DNA of 64,000 nucleotides from Echinometra lucunter (lineage: Eukaryota; Echinodermata; Echinoidea; Camarodonta; Echinometridae). The DNA lies in assembly GCA_029962745.1 (NCBI GenBank), contig CM057167.1, forward strand, positions 21,378,679-21,442,678. The letters run 5' to 3'. Under the pieces are notes generated by a model. It made no database searches. It was not told the origin of the DNA and worked only from the letters and a program-made list of their open reading frames with translations. Position numbers and translations under genes: made by a program. Shown one piece after another: positions 43,734-55,319 of the stretch (the stretch's first letter is position 1; each line of letters starts with the position of its first letter).

Positions 43734-44580
43734 TGGAGGTGTTGGGGGTGTAGTGGTTCATTTCACTGGACTCTCAGTCAAAAGGTTGAGGGTTCAAATC
43801 CCAGCTAAGCACTAACGTCTTTTTGGCAAGACACTGATCCAAATTTGCCACTCTTCACCCAGGTGTTAAATGGGTACCCGGTAGGATGCGAACATCATTG
43901 TAATTAGGGTGCGTTCAAGCGATTTTTTTTGTAGCTCGAATCACAAACATGAATCACAAATCAAAACGCTGTTACAAAACACGGCTGCTGCAGGAGAGCG
44001 TTCAAGCAATTTTTCATCAACGCTGATTCTTGCTCATTTCAAGTCCACCCACTGTGCATCGTACTGCACAGTTTGACCCAGGAAGTATAGGTCAACTTAG
44101 GCACATGCTTTCTGCATGTGTTTTGCCCCTGAACCGGAAACAGACCATGATAATGACATCATAGAATAATGATTAGATCTCTGTTGTGTTCAATCGATTT
44201 TTAGCTACCGTGGTTCTGCAGAATCATGATTCAAAATGCACCTTTTTCAGCATTTCATGTTTGTGTTTTGAAAGAGGTTTATTTTTACAACCTGCGAAAA
44301 ATCGATCGAACACAACCGTGGTTTAAACTAAACGTCTTCAAAAACCGTGTTTCTAGGGTGAAAAATGGTTGCTTGAACGCAACCTTAGAGTGGCATGTGT
44401 GCACTTGTAAAATGGCGCCTTTCCAGAATGCTCCCATCCCCAGGGAGTGGAGATGATGACATTTATGTGTGGAACATCAATTGAATCCAGTGACTGGGGT
44501 AATAATAAATACGTAGAAAGCACTTAGAAATGCAGTATTAAGCACTATATAAATTTAACTATTATTATTATTATTATTGT
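43734..44580 (+). repeat. tRNA-derived SINE interrupted by a Harbinger-like MITE
   Basis: The head has TGTAGTGGTTCATTTCACTG (A-box region) and GGGTTCAAATCCCAG (B box), then TTTTTGGCAAGACACTGATC and CCAGGTGTTAAATGGGTACC. The body resumes after the insertion with TGGGGTAATAATAAATACGT, AGCACTATATAAATTTAACT and a TTA-repeat tail. The SINE was complete before a 468-bp element split it. Confidence 0.75.
43917..44384. mobile_element. PIF/Harbinger-like MITE inside a SINE
   Basis: TTA is duplicated at 43914-43916 and 44385-44387. The ends GGGTGCGTTCAAGCGATTTT and TGGTTGCTTGAACGCAACC are inverted repeats. G-starting ends and a TTA target are typical of PIF/Harbinger. No transposase or Myb-like ORF is encoded, so it is non-autonomous. 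Confidence 0.8.
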
Positions 44581-44614
44581 TATTATTATTATTATTAGTA
44601 GTAGTAGTAGTATT

Positions 44615-44647
<33 letters not shown>

Positions 44648-44760
44648 ATTATTGTTATTATTATTATTAATATTATTATTATTATTATTATTGTTATTAT
44701 TATCATTATTATTATTATTATTATTGTTATTGTTATTATTATTATTGTTATTGTTTTTAA
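44560..44760 (+). repeat. TTA/TTG trinucleotide microsatellite (SINE tail)
   Basis: About 200 bases of TTA with TTG and TAG blocks, extending the SINE tail. It creates a spurious poly-leucine reading frame. Confidence 0.9.
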
Positions 44761-45099
44761 AAATATTTTATGTAAGGCTTCTATTCAGTAATTCAGTGAT
44801 GTTTCATGGGTAGTATTCATTTGATTTTTTCTTTTTTTTGTGGGGGGGGGGGGGCTGAAAGAAGATTGTTAGCTGCACTTGAACTTGGTTGTACTTCTGC
44901 TTGATAAATGTCTTTGATGGGAAGAAGGAGAAGAGTCCGAGATGAGGAAAAGTGCAGAATGAGACGAAGGTCTTGACATTGATATTGATTTAGGGGAGTG
45001 GAGGCTTCCTAGAGACAAGTCTTTTCTTCCTTTGGGCATTGATTACTTTCCTGAAATGCTGCATTTGGACTTCACCCTGAAGGTGTATTGTGTGTGTGT

Positions 45100-45800
45100 G
45101 CTAAGATGGTGGGAGGGGAAAGGGATGGGATGGGAAAGAGGGGAATGGGAGGGGAGAGAGGGGGTTGGAGGGGAGAGAGGAGGTTGGAGGGGAGAGAGGG
45201 GGTGGGAGGGGAGAGAGGGGGTAGGAGGGGAGAGAGGGGGATTGGAAGGGAGAGAGGGGTTGGAGGGGAGAGAGGGGGTGGGAGGAGAGAAGGGAATAGG
45301 AGGGAGAGAGGGGGGTGGGAGGGGAGAGGGGGGGGGTTGGAGAGGAGAGAGGGGGTGGGAGGGAAGAGAGGGTGTTGGAGGGGAGAGAGAGGGTGGGAGG
45401 GGAGAGAGGGAGTGGAAGGGAGGGGAGAGAAAGGTGAAGGTGAGGAAATAGAGAGAGGAAGAAAAAGTTTACGGAAAAGGGACTTGGAGAGAGGAGAAAA
45501 TGAAGGTTTAGATGAAGAAGGGGAAGGAGAAGGGAAGGAAAACTGATGAAAGAGGAATAGAGAACAGATAGGGTGGGGAAAGGGGACAGGAGGGGAAGGG
45601 ACTGAAGGGAAGGAGGAAGCTATTGCAGAGGAAGGGAAAATCAGGAAGGGGAAAGGAAAACGGCAAGGGATAGGAGTAAAGGGGTTGGAAGTGGAGAGAA
45701 AGGAGCAAGGGAAGGGGGAGGGGAGGCGTTGGGGGGAGGGGTAGGGAGAAGGTAGATAAGAATTGGTAGGGGAGGGCATGGGAGGGTTAGGGATATTAGG
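45100..45800 (+). repeat. Purine minisatellite (GGAGGGGAGAGAGGGGG units)
   Basis: About 350 bases of 16-25-bp GGGAGAGAGGGGGTTGGAGG-type units, followed by less regular GA-rich sequence to 45800. The strand is almost purely purine. Overlapping Gly/Glu/Arg and Pro/Ser frames on the two strands are artefacts. Confidence 0.9.
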
Positions 45801-47237
45801 AAGAGGGAACAAGATTTTTTTTAACCAGAAGGAATAATATATTTAGGAAAGTTGTGAGGGGACTAGACTTTGAAGGGGGGGGGGGGGGCGGTAAGAAAGG
45901 GATGAGAGGAGAATGGGATGATGGAAGGGTATTCAGTAAAGAATGCAAAGAAAGTGAAAGGTACATTCATAGCATTTCTCCATAACATGAACATCAACAG
46001 CGAACAGAATGGAGATTTGCTGCGGGAGTTGAAAGTTGCGGCACGGGAGAGACCGGAGGAGGATGAGAGTGGCACAGGGAATCTGCAAATTACTCCAAAT
46101 GTGCACAGATGTGTAAACATAGACAGCAATAAATAATCTCGCTCGATGTCATCATTTATCACCAAATGCATCCTTCCCATTTCTAATCATCTCCCCGTTT
46201 GTGTTCTTAAGCAAACATTGGAAGAACCCTCTGACATTCCTCCATTTTTCAAGTTTGCCTGGATTTTTTTAATGATGGAATTTCAAGATTTAGGGTTTCT
46301 GCCCTCTCTCTCTCTCTCTCTCTGCATGAGATGTGTCTATGCTATTCTGCCTGTGGCATATACTACTCCACATTTAGTTTTGAAAGCTATCTTTATACTT
46401 AATAACATTTCTCTTGACTGTGATATTTGTTTAAAGCCCACATATGAATTTGATAAACTCTCTCTCCCCCACCACCCCCCAAATGTTTTTTTTTTTTTTT
46501 TCTTCTTTATTTTTGTCCTTAAATATTAATTTAAATAAACTGTGATTGTATTGAAGTAAACCTTGGTCTCTCTCAACAATAACAACTAGCATGAATTCAA
46601 CACCCTTTGCCAAACACGTGCATGTTCATTATTTGACCTTTCTATTAAAGTGTATGTGCTAAATCAAGCACATTTATACTACAAAATCTACATAAACCAT
46701 GGCTACATCTAAACTATATGTACCTTTGTGAATTTTAGCCTTTAAGTTATAAACCTATGATGGACCATGTGAACATTGTTTTTTTGAATGGAAAGTGGTA
46801 TACCTAAATTAATCATCAAAGATACCAGTTACGAAAAAAATGAGATGTAGTAAAAGTCTTGAAATTGAGGGTGCTTGAATTAAGAGTTTCAAATCAATCA
46901 CCAAATTACTATTTTAGTGCAGTCTAGCCTTGTGTTATAATCATGTGAATCAACTTCCCTTGAGGCCTCTTAATTTCTTGATGAAATGTAAATTCACCGT
47001 TACATAGAATCCCTGATTCCAGGAAAGATTGAAATACTCTGTGATACATCTTGTTGCAGTGCTGTAGCTACAGTCAGAGGCAAAGAAATGGATTGGGGGG
47101 GGGGGGGGACAAAAAGAAAGTCCTGCAATGCTTCTTTTGCTGCTAGTATGTACTCCTTGATGATTTAGAAAATGGGTGTAAGAGAATGTTGATTTTTGTG
47201 TTTTATGTATTTCGAAGCATATTTCTTTGGAGAATTA

Positions 47238-47475
47238 ATGATAATAATAACAATATTCTGCATTTATATAGCGTCCAATACATCTCTCTGAGATGTGTCT
47301 GAGCACTTTACAGAAATATTATTACCCCGGTAATCAGATGCAGGCTTGCCTGCACACAATCATGGATGCTTCTAGGACATCCATGACACAATGTATGCAC
47401 CTTCTCCACTCCTGAGGAAGCATTCCAGCCAGGTGCCATTTTACAGGGGCTCAAAATGCTACACAAATGATATCT
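47238..47475 (-). repeat. Dispersed repeat, family I copy 1
   Basis: Shares TACATCTCTCTGAGATGTGTCTGAGC, GCAGGCTTGCC.GCACACA, GTATGCACCTTCTCCACTC and GGAGCATTCCAGCCAGG-type blocks with 58539-58730. It starts at a TAATGATAATAATAA tract with TTATATAGCG, which in reverse is the usual end of SINEs in this window. A relative starts at about 48178. Confidence 0.65.
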
Positions 47476-48404
47476 TGTATCCTTCATCATTCTAAAATAC
47501 AAGACAAGTGAGATAAACTAGAAGTGTGTTTTCCTACCCGTTTGGAAAGCAGGGTTTTCCTCAAGTTAACCTCCCCTATCACCCAAACCTACATGTCATT
47601 TAAGTGTGAGTAGATCTGAAGAAATAAAGAAAACTCTTCCTTAAGCCACCAGCCCACTTTACGATCCAACTGCGATCAAATTTTGGAACGCATTACCAGA
47701 TGTTAACTTTGAAAGATGCAAAATTTTAGTGATCAAGGACCTTAAATTTGACGAGTCATATGATTAATGAAATAGAAATATTGGGCTAATGCAAGACTCC
47801 CATTTAGGAGAAAGTGTTTGATCGCCCCCAAATTGTGGTGACGTCAGACCAGACATGCGATCCTCAGTTCTGATACGAAGGTGACAGTCTGTACTCTGAC
47901 TAAAAAGGTGAGAAGTTGAAACTCGCATAGCAATTAGGTAGTGAGAATTCCACTCATTTTCCATCACCTATACAGAAAACTTGAAGACACTCCTGATTAA
48001 AATGTCATTTTGTTGTTAATTAGTGTTGTCTCAGCCTCCTGAGAATAGTACTATCACACAAGGGTCTCTCAACCTATATTGCTTCCTGAAAATCCACACA
48101 GCAAGGCATATCTAGAAAAGTGTCACTTCAGCCCCCTTGAAATTATTGAACTATTATACTTTTTGTGGAATATGAGATTATAATGATAATAATAATAGTA
48201 TGCAACTTATATAGCAGCAAATCCACTCTGTGGAGTGCTCAAGGCGCATGTAGAGATAATTAAAATTAAGAATTGAACTGTTTTGACATGATTTTTAAAG
48301 GAGTTCAAGGTTATACACTTTTTGATGTCTTTGGGAAGGCTATTCCATAATTTAGGACATGCGTGGGCAAATGATTGTTCTCTAATCAGGTTTTTTTTGG
48401 TTAA

Positions 48405-48814
48405 CCCATAGAGGTACAGCGTCGCCTTTAGGAGACGCTTTTGCAGTATCTGTTGGTCCAGAATGTTGGGCAGTACATATCATACATGAGCAGAAGGAGA
48501 AAAATGCACTGAATAATTTGAGCCAATTCCCAATGGCGTATGGTGTGGCGTTCTCGAATTAGAGCAGTTTAATTGTAACTAATCATTAAACTCTTTAAAT
48601 TGGCAACGCATTGAATAATACACAATCACTGTTTCTATGTTCCAATTGGCAATTTCTGATTAAATTTTACCACTTTTATTTCATTTTAGTTCATGTTATA
48701 TCCATATTTATTTTTTTCAAGCTATGTAAGCATGGAAAAAAATAATTTTTGTTGCCAATTTGAGAATTGAAGATGATCAATTTAGACCTCAAGAAAGCTC
48801 TGTACTGCTATGGG
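48405..48814 (-). mobile_element. TTAA-flanked MITE, divergent family A relative
   Basis: TTAA at 48401-48404 and 48815-48818. The ends CCCATAGAGGTACAG and CTGTACTGCTATGGG are inverted repeats with an extra base. At 410 bp it is nearly the same length as family A, and shares AAATTGGCAACGCATT and TTTGTTGCCAATTTGAG blocks, but is otherwise strongly diverged. Confidence 0.82.
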
Positions 48815-49305
48815 TTAATTATATATAATTCATGGGAAAAAAATATATAAACTTGTCTTGTGCTCCTGGAAATAAGTTTGGACAAATAGACACCTGAAAA
48901 ATGTGAGAGATGTGAGAGATTTTTTTTTTTTTTTCGAGGGGGGGGGGGGGAGATGCTGGTCAGAGAATTTTTCTGACTAATGCCCCCGCTTTCCATGCAA
49001 GTGAATTCTGGATCCGCCACTACCATGCAAGAGGTTCTCATGGTATGGCAACCTCATTCTGGGACTTCCGTAATGAGATAGCTGTCATGACTCTTGCAAC
49101 ATTTAAAGAATTCCTTCCTTTCACAGGTTTCATATTGACTAGACCCGGGTTGAGACTGGCATATTGGAAATTATTGCCTCTGTTAAAGGACATGTTCATG
49201 TACATGTGCACCTGCATTTCCAGTGAAGTATATTAGCTTAACCTGATGACTAGTTTCCAAAGGTTTAATACAGGGGCCGTTTGGTTTCCGTAGTCAAAGG
49301 ATTAA

Positions 49306-49791
49306 AGGCATTGGCTAACTTTGTGAGTAGCTGATTTTAAAAAATCTCAAACTAAGATGAAACATGTATATGAGTACTTGTATTTGTACTCAAAACCCCT
49401 GAAACCAACCATAATTTGGAATGCAAAAGTGTAAGTTAGACGCAAACGGCGATTTTATTATCCTTCCTCTCACGAGACAATCACTGAGAGGACCACTTTG
49501 CTTGAATTTGAAAATGCCGTGATGTGCCTCCCGCCGCGTGATACACCAATGCACACAGTACGGTAAGGTGAGTCATACACGCATGTGCACTCCTTATGTC
49601 TATTCTGTGCAACCGACCCTCGTATAGTTTTCAAACATTGGTTCACATTTTTGAGATTTAAAAATACTTCCTGTGGATATTATACTTTAAAACTTTCAGA
49701 CTGGTATTTTTACACTATAGCCCTTATGTTTATCCCATTTTCAATTAACAAAACAAGATTTTTTAAAATCATAACAATGTAACCAATGTCT
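49306..49791 (+). mobile_element. TTAA-flanked MITE, family G copy 2
   Basis: TTAA at 49302-49305 and 49792-49795. The ends AGGCATTGGCTAAC and GTAACCAATGTCT are inverted repeats. It has about 18 bases (ACCCTCGTATAGTTTTC region) not in copy 1. Confidence 0.88.
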
Positions 49792-51139
49792 TTAACTACA
49801 ACACCGCTCTATTCCATTCACTGCGGCTAAGTTCCTAGGTTTGGGTTTTTTTCAGCAAATAACTATCTTCACGTAGTAGCAGCACAAATAATTGATAACA
49901 TGGGGATGGTATCGCTTTCTAGTACGACTGCTTCCTGAATTTAAAGCTCTTGAGGTAAACTGTAATCAGCTAATGAGCATGTTCTTTCTATTTTGAGAGT
50001 CGCAGCAAAGATCGAAAGAAGCTAACAAATTTTTCAAGTGTATCTTCTATGTTGATGTTACCTGTCTCTTAATAATTCATTGTACCATCTTGGCCCAGAG
50101 GTAAATTCGGAATTAGAAATGTAGATATTTCCGCTGAAAGAGTGATGCTGAAAAAACCCCTTAAGGCTGTGAGTGAACAATAGAGGGGAAATGGAAATGT
50201 CCACCTGATAGCAACTTTTTTTTTCATCATGTCCTTAAATTGATATAAACTTGATAGCCGAGTGTCCTTTTTATTTATCCAGAAATGAAATGTCAGCCTA
50301 CTGATTCCAAGGATACTAAAAATTTGTTGTTGTTGTTCTTTATACTGTTTTTGTTACACCAAGAAATATTGAAAATACTTTACGGGAAATACTTTCTCAA
50401 TGACTATTTTCACCTATATTAATCTGTAGTTTATAAATGTAGACTTCATCATCTATGTTAAAGTAATTTATCTATATTTCCATTTCCTTGCTGTTAATTT
50501 AAAGAGGCCAGCAAATGGGAAATCATGGGGAAAATGAATTTGCAAAAGGCTTGTTTACTTGTACACTAATCCGTCCGTTATGCGAGCCCGTCGGACTAAT
50601 GCGATAAAAGTTGGGACAGCACGAAGTTTACCGAACTCAACCTAGTCATACACTTCGGGTTCTCACATTTCTCAACAACTCTAAGTGTTTAGACTCTTAA
50701 CGGGTCTCATCGTGTTCACTCGAAGAAACGTCTTGTATAATGCTCCAACATTTCAAAATACAAGATATAGTTTACTTCTGGTTTGTTAGTCTAGCCATTA
50801 AACTCCATTGCCTTTCCCCGACACGTCGTCACCGCGGATTACGTAACACCCCTTAGGCTCTCCCAAGGAGCTGGCCATGTAATTGTTTTTCCATATGACT
50901 AGCTGTTTATTAGCTTTTTCACTGTGCGAAATTTGAAACACGTACGGCAATAAATCACAGTTGTTTAGAATGGATTATCCCTTTTCTTGAAACTCGAGCG
51001 GCCGACTGCATTCCCCCTCTCTCATCCGAGATCACCCTGCCTTTCCCCATGATTTCTCACTTTCTATCCCCTTTAATGTTAATGAAGGATGTGATTGTTT
51101 TTTTTATCAAGCAAGGGAGATAGGGAAGGTTGCAGAGGT

Positions 51140-51415
51140 GGACATCGGGGGAGGGGGGGGGGAGAGAAGAGAAGAGAGAGAGAGATGGAGAAGAAAATGG
51201 AAGGAGAAACTGATGAAGGTTGGCATGGCTTAGGAAATAGACAAGATGGCAAAGAACTCTAACCAAAAATGAGAAAATTGAGAGGGTGGGAAAAAAGATA
51301 GAAGGGGAAAAGTATGAAGATTGAGAGGCCATGACGATGTTGAGAATGTTAAGAAAGGGTAATATAGCCAAGGAATGATCTGAGATAGGAAGAGGAGGAA
51401 GGAAAGAGGTACAGG

Positions 51416-51467
<52 letters not shown>

Positions 51468-51960
51468 CAGAGAGAGAAGAGGGAAGGTTGAGAAGATGAG
51501 ATGAGAGTTCAAGATGCAGCAATGTGAATGGGAGATATAGAGAAAGGAAGGTGGGAAGGGAGCTGAGATGGAGATGGGAGGGAGAAACTGATGGAGGCAG
51601 AGAGTGAAGGCAGCCCTGGGAATACAAAAGAAGTGTAGTATAGAATCAAGCAACAGATAAAGAAAGCAAGAGAAAGAAAGAGATGGAGAGAAGGAAGAGG
51701 AGAGAGTGCAGGATGGTGAGAGGATGAGATGAGAGTTCAAGATGCAGCAATGTGAATGAGAGATGGAGAGAAAAGGAAAGTGGGAAGAAGATGGGAGGGA
51801 GAAACTGGTGGAGGACGAGAACGAAGGCGGCCCTGGGAATGCAAAAAGGGCAACATGGAATCAAGCAACAGATACCGGTTGAGAAAGCAAGAGGAAGAAA
51901 GAGATGGAGAGAAGGAGGAGGAGAGAGTGGAAGATGGTGAGAGGATGAGATGAGAGTTCA
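51140..51960 (+). repeat. Purine-rich satellite with ~229-bp units and GA microsatellite
   Basis: A unit starting GATGAGATGAGAGTTCAAGATGC recurs near 51497, 51726 and 51955, each followed by GGAGGGAGAAACTG and AAGGC.GCCCTGGGAAT blocks. A perfect GA run lies at 51417-51460. The minus-strand Ser/Leu-rich frames have no coding character. Confidence 0.85.
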
Positions 51961-52487
51961 AGATGCAGCGGTGTACAGGCAGTGGCATTATGGGCAGGGG
52001 TAATGAAGCTAGATTGAATCTTATGAGTGGGAATTGGCAAGATGCTCGTGGAATGGATGCGCTTTATTGAAGGTAACTATCGTCTAGTTATTGATCAAGG
52101 GTTGCTGCTCTCGGCTGCTGTGCTGCAGCCTGCGATGGGGGACGGTTGGACAAGGGCAGCTTGTTCGGAGGCATGTTGGAAGGCATGATGTTTCTTGTCC
52201 GATGCTCCTTAATGTATGTCATGCCTGCACATAGGGTCAAATGAGTCGTTTCATAACAAATGCAAGAATTATGCTAATGGTGCATCAAAATGATAACTGC
52301 ATACAATAATCTGTGAATTTTTAAAATATTTTTCGCAGTATGTTTATATTTAAATGGAAAATGCTTGGTTATTTAACCTGACTGCCATTAGAAAGCATCT
52401 GTATGCTTGTTAGTAAGCAACCAGGGGACCGACAGCTTTAAGTCCACTCCAAAGGACTTGGTAATGAGGATTAATACATTACTAAAG

Positions 52488-52565
52488 GGCATTAGCACAT
52501 CCACTTGGTTTTGAACCCGGTTACTCCCGGTTATGAGACCACCGCTCTACCACTGAGCCACAGCA
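52488..52565 (-). repeat. tRNA-derived SINE fragment
   Basis: On the minus strand: GGTGCTGTGGCTCAGTGGTA (A box), GTCTCATAACCGGGAG, GTAACCGGGTTCAAAACC (B box). It is closest to the fragment at 8080-8135. Confidence 0.65.
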
Positions 52566-52734
52566 CCTTGTCACCTTTCGGTCTCTCTTGTAAATTTCTC
52601 TTCACTTCCTTGTGTTTATAAACATTTTCCACAATCTACATTTCCCTCTCTTTTATCATTGCACTTGGTTATTTAGAGAGGTACAGTATTTTGATACTCT
52701 TTTGAAATTGGCAACTGTCTTAGTCCACTGGTGA

Positions 52735-52900
52735 GATCAGGCTGGCAGAAAGGCGTTAGCTTGAGCGCAACACGAACCAGTTTGTTGGCAGAAGGGCGTC
52801 AATCCAAGCATAGTACTTTCTGCAAAGCGCATGCTTGTGTGAATGCCCTTCTGCCAAGCAGGAAGTTTGTTTCACGCTTGAGCTTATGCCTTTTTGCCGC
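52735..52900. repeat. GGCAGAAGGGCG palindromic repeat, copy 2
   Basis: GGCAGAAAGGCGTTAGCTTG and CGCTTGAGCTTATGCCTTTT form the outer inverted pair; GGCAGAAGGGCGTC and GAATGCCCTTCTGCC the inner pair. It is related to 42275-42480. Confidence 0.65.
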
Positions 52901-53466
52901 CCGGCTGAGGAAATTATGTTTGCTTTTACCTTTTGAGTGCCCAAAGGTTGTTAACTCATGACTGAAGTCAAGAAAGTGCCCTTTTAGCACTCAAGACTGT
53001 ATATATGAATGTGAAGTGCTCCTTCAAAAGTGAAAAACAAGAAAGATTCAATAAAAAAGATGAGAATTACACATATTTTCAGTTCATAGAATTGGTTTGT
53101 AGAACTTGAGGCAATGTATAATGTATGCACAGGAATGTGACATTGATATACATGTATGTAATCCTTTCACAAAAAAATCTGAATTCTGGGGCTTAATTCA
53201 CCTCAGGGTGGCATTCAGAAAATTAGTTGCAGCAGTGATCCTCAGAGATAATTCTTGTCATGTTTTCTCCTGAACATCTTCAGATTCATTTCATAGTAGG
53301 GAGGCTTGTATTACACATCCTGCATTCCACAGAAACTAATTTTTGGAAGATCTTTTGGGGTGTTTTTTTTTTTTTTCAGATCTCTAAGCTGTATGGTCTA
53401 GCATGGATATCTGCATGTATACATGTAGTGCATGTTTATGATTGATATTATTTGTATAAGAACTGG

Positions 53467-53594
53467 GGGGTGTAACATAAAACATACAATCAATCTTACG
53501 ATTGATATCAATCGTAAGTCTATGGCAAACCATGTACTAAAGAGATACAATTGATTGTAAGATTGATTGTATCTCTTTATGTTACACCCCCCTG
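53467..53594. mobile_element. Short foldback element with GGGGGTGTAACATAAA ends
   Basis: TGGGGGGTGTAACATAAA at the left is complementary to TTTATGTTACACCCCCC at the right. Inside, ACAATCAATCTTACGATTGA and the ACAATTGATTGTAAGATTGA pair add further hairpins. It is 128 bp. Confidence 0.75.
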
Positions 53595-54255
53595 GACAGG
53601 TTTTTGATCACATTGATGAGCGTTCAAGTACATTTTTGCTTAGTACTCATTTTTGCTTGGTACTCAAGTTGTTCATGACTTTATGAACAACTTGAATGTG
53701 AACTGCCAAATGGGATGTCAAAATTTTTCCCCGACGTTTTAACAAAGTGTGACTGCATTTCCCATAATCTCAATTAAATTGTGGCAAAAAATATAATTCA
53801 CAATAAAAATGTTTGTAAATAATAGTAATGTTAATCTACATCTGCATATTTCACATTTAGCTGATGTGCTTTAAAATGATTGAGAATCACATTTGGTTTG
53901 CCATATTCAGGTCGTTCGTAAAGTCATTTGTAACTTTACGAACAGCTTTATGAAATACCCTCAGGTTACATAAAAAAAAAAAAGATTTGGTTTAAATCAA
54001 AGATAGTGACAAATGATTTGTGATTTGCCAAGTGTCACTGTATTTATCCCAGGAATTTACTTCTTCAAATGAAAGAATAAATGACCTTTTTCACTTTTTA
54101 TTTAAATTTGATAATTCACTTTTTAGCCCATTTTAACTTAGTCCATTGTATGAATCCAAACTATAGGGCCTGACAACAATTTTTGATTTTAGCAAACTTG
54201 TGTGCTGTGAATGATTTTACAATCTGAAATGATAATTTTTCTCTTTTTTTTCCAG

Positions 54256-54376
54256 CTGAGCTTGGAGATTATGACCCTCAGGACCATCCCGATGGCTATA
54301 TGTCTCAGTTTAGATTCGTTCCATTCCAAACAGAGGAGTTCATCAATCAAGTACAGCATCTACACAAAGCAAACTT
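54256..54376 (+). CDS. FERM-domain exon D, PTPN3/PTPN4-like
   Basis: With the G from exon C it encodes AELGDYDPQDHPDGYMSQFR then FVPFQTEEFINQVQHLHKAN, the middle of the second FERM lobe; ELGDYD is a hallmark of band 4.1-type FERM domains. The acceptor is TTTTTTCCAG and the donor GTAAGT begins at 54377. Two bases (TT) are left for exon E, giving Phe. The last 56 bases and the donor are repeated twice downstream at 181-bp spacing, so the splicing machinery faces three equivalent donors. Using the first donor keeps the frame with exon E. Confidence 0.88.
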
Positions 54377-54862
54377 GTAAGTTATACCCTGGTTTGAAAA
54401 CCACACACCTTTTCCAAGTTACTAGAGGATTGTCTTGTCTGGTTTAGATCCAGAAGGACATTAAATGATATCATTTAGCATGGAGATAAAGCCTTTTTGC
54501 TCCATTCCAAACAGAGGAGTTCATCAATCAAGTACAGCATCTACACAAAGCAAACTTGTAAGTTATACCCTGGTTTGAAAACCAAACACCTTTTCCAAGT
54601 TACTAGAGGACTGTCTTGTCTGGTTTAGATCCAGAAGGACATTAAATGATATCATTTAACATGGAGATAAAGCCTTTTTGCTCCATTCCAAACAGAGGAG
54701 TTCATCAATCAAGTACAGCATCTACACAAAGCAAACTTGTAAGTTATTCGCTGGTCTGAAAACCACACGCCTTTTCCAAGTTACTAGAAGATTGTCTCGT
54801 CTGGTTCAGATCCAGAAGGACATTAAATGGTATCATTTAACACAGAGTGAAGGCTTGTTCAC
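54319..54862 (+). repeat. 181-bp tandem triplication of exon D's 3' end and donor
   Basis: CCATTCCAAACAGAGGAG starts at 54321, 54502 and 54683, each followed by the rest of the exon and a GTAAGTTAT donor (54377, 54558, 54739) and then about 125 bases of intron. Units 1 and 2 are nearly identical; unit 3 has more differences towards its end. Copies 2 and 3 are preceded by GCCTTTTTGCTCCATTCCAA ACAG, which resembles an acceptor, so each could act as a 43-base mini-exon. 43 is not a multiple of three, so inclusion would shift the frame. Confidence 0.92.
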
Positions 54863-55056
54863 ATATAAAATGGAAAACCTCCATGGATACCCCACCTTTT
54901 TTTTTGTGTATAAATGAGTAGGATTTGAGGCGTCCAAAAAACCAAACAAAAAACAAACAAAAAAACACACACACACTTTTTTGTTTTTCCAAATATTTTT
55001 TATTAGAGATTTCATCCAAAATTAATCGTTACATAAGATCATTGCAAATAATTCCA

Positions 55057-55058
<2 letters not shown>

Positions 55059-55084
<26 letters not shown>
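55059..55084 (+). repeat. AC dinucleotide microsatellite
   Basis: ACACACAC tract of about 26 bases followed by an A-rich run. Confidence 0.9.
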
Positions 55085-55088
<4 letters not shown>

Positions 55089-55319
55089 AAAAAAACAAAA
55101 AAAAAAACAGAGGCAAGAGGCATACGTTTTGCCTCTAGGCAGCAAGATGTGTGGGCCAATCAAGTTCTTATGAAGTCAGTGCATAAATATTGTCACAAGT
55201 TTGCACAAGTTGTGGCAAAACTCTCTTTTATTTGAGCATTAACTATTTTTTATGTCTTAATGCATATCTCATCATTTAAAAAAAAGAAACACCACAAAAA
55301 AGGAGGGTTTTGCTACTGC

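Larger units (their letters stand above)
39854..54255 (+). other. Intron 3 of the FERM gene
   Basis: This intron is 14.4 kb, from GTGAGT to TTTTTCCAG. It includes family A relatives, foldback MITEs, a SINE split by a Harbinger-like element, purine-rich minisatellites at 45100-45800 and 51100-51960, and family G copy 2. I see nothing assignable in 40400-40900, 42600-43730, 45900-47230, 47500-48180, 49800-51050 and 52000-52480 except AT-rich sequence and homopolymers. Confidence 0.8.

Noticed and set aside
44577..44813. Poly-leucine frame
   Set aside because: Product of the TTA/TTG microsatellite.
45032..45812. Gly/Glu/Arg-rich plus frames and a 246-codon Pro/Ser-rich minus frame
   Set aside because: Purine minisatellite read in several frames; low-complexity composition and no conserved motif.
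51057..51740. 227-codon minus-strand Ser/Leu-rich frame
   Set aside because: Lies entirely in the GA-rich satellite; repeated units and SLSLSL runs show it is not a gene.
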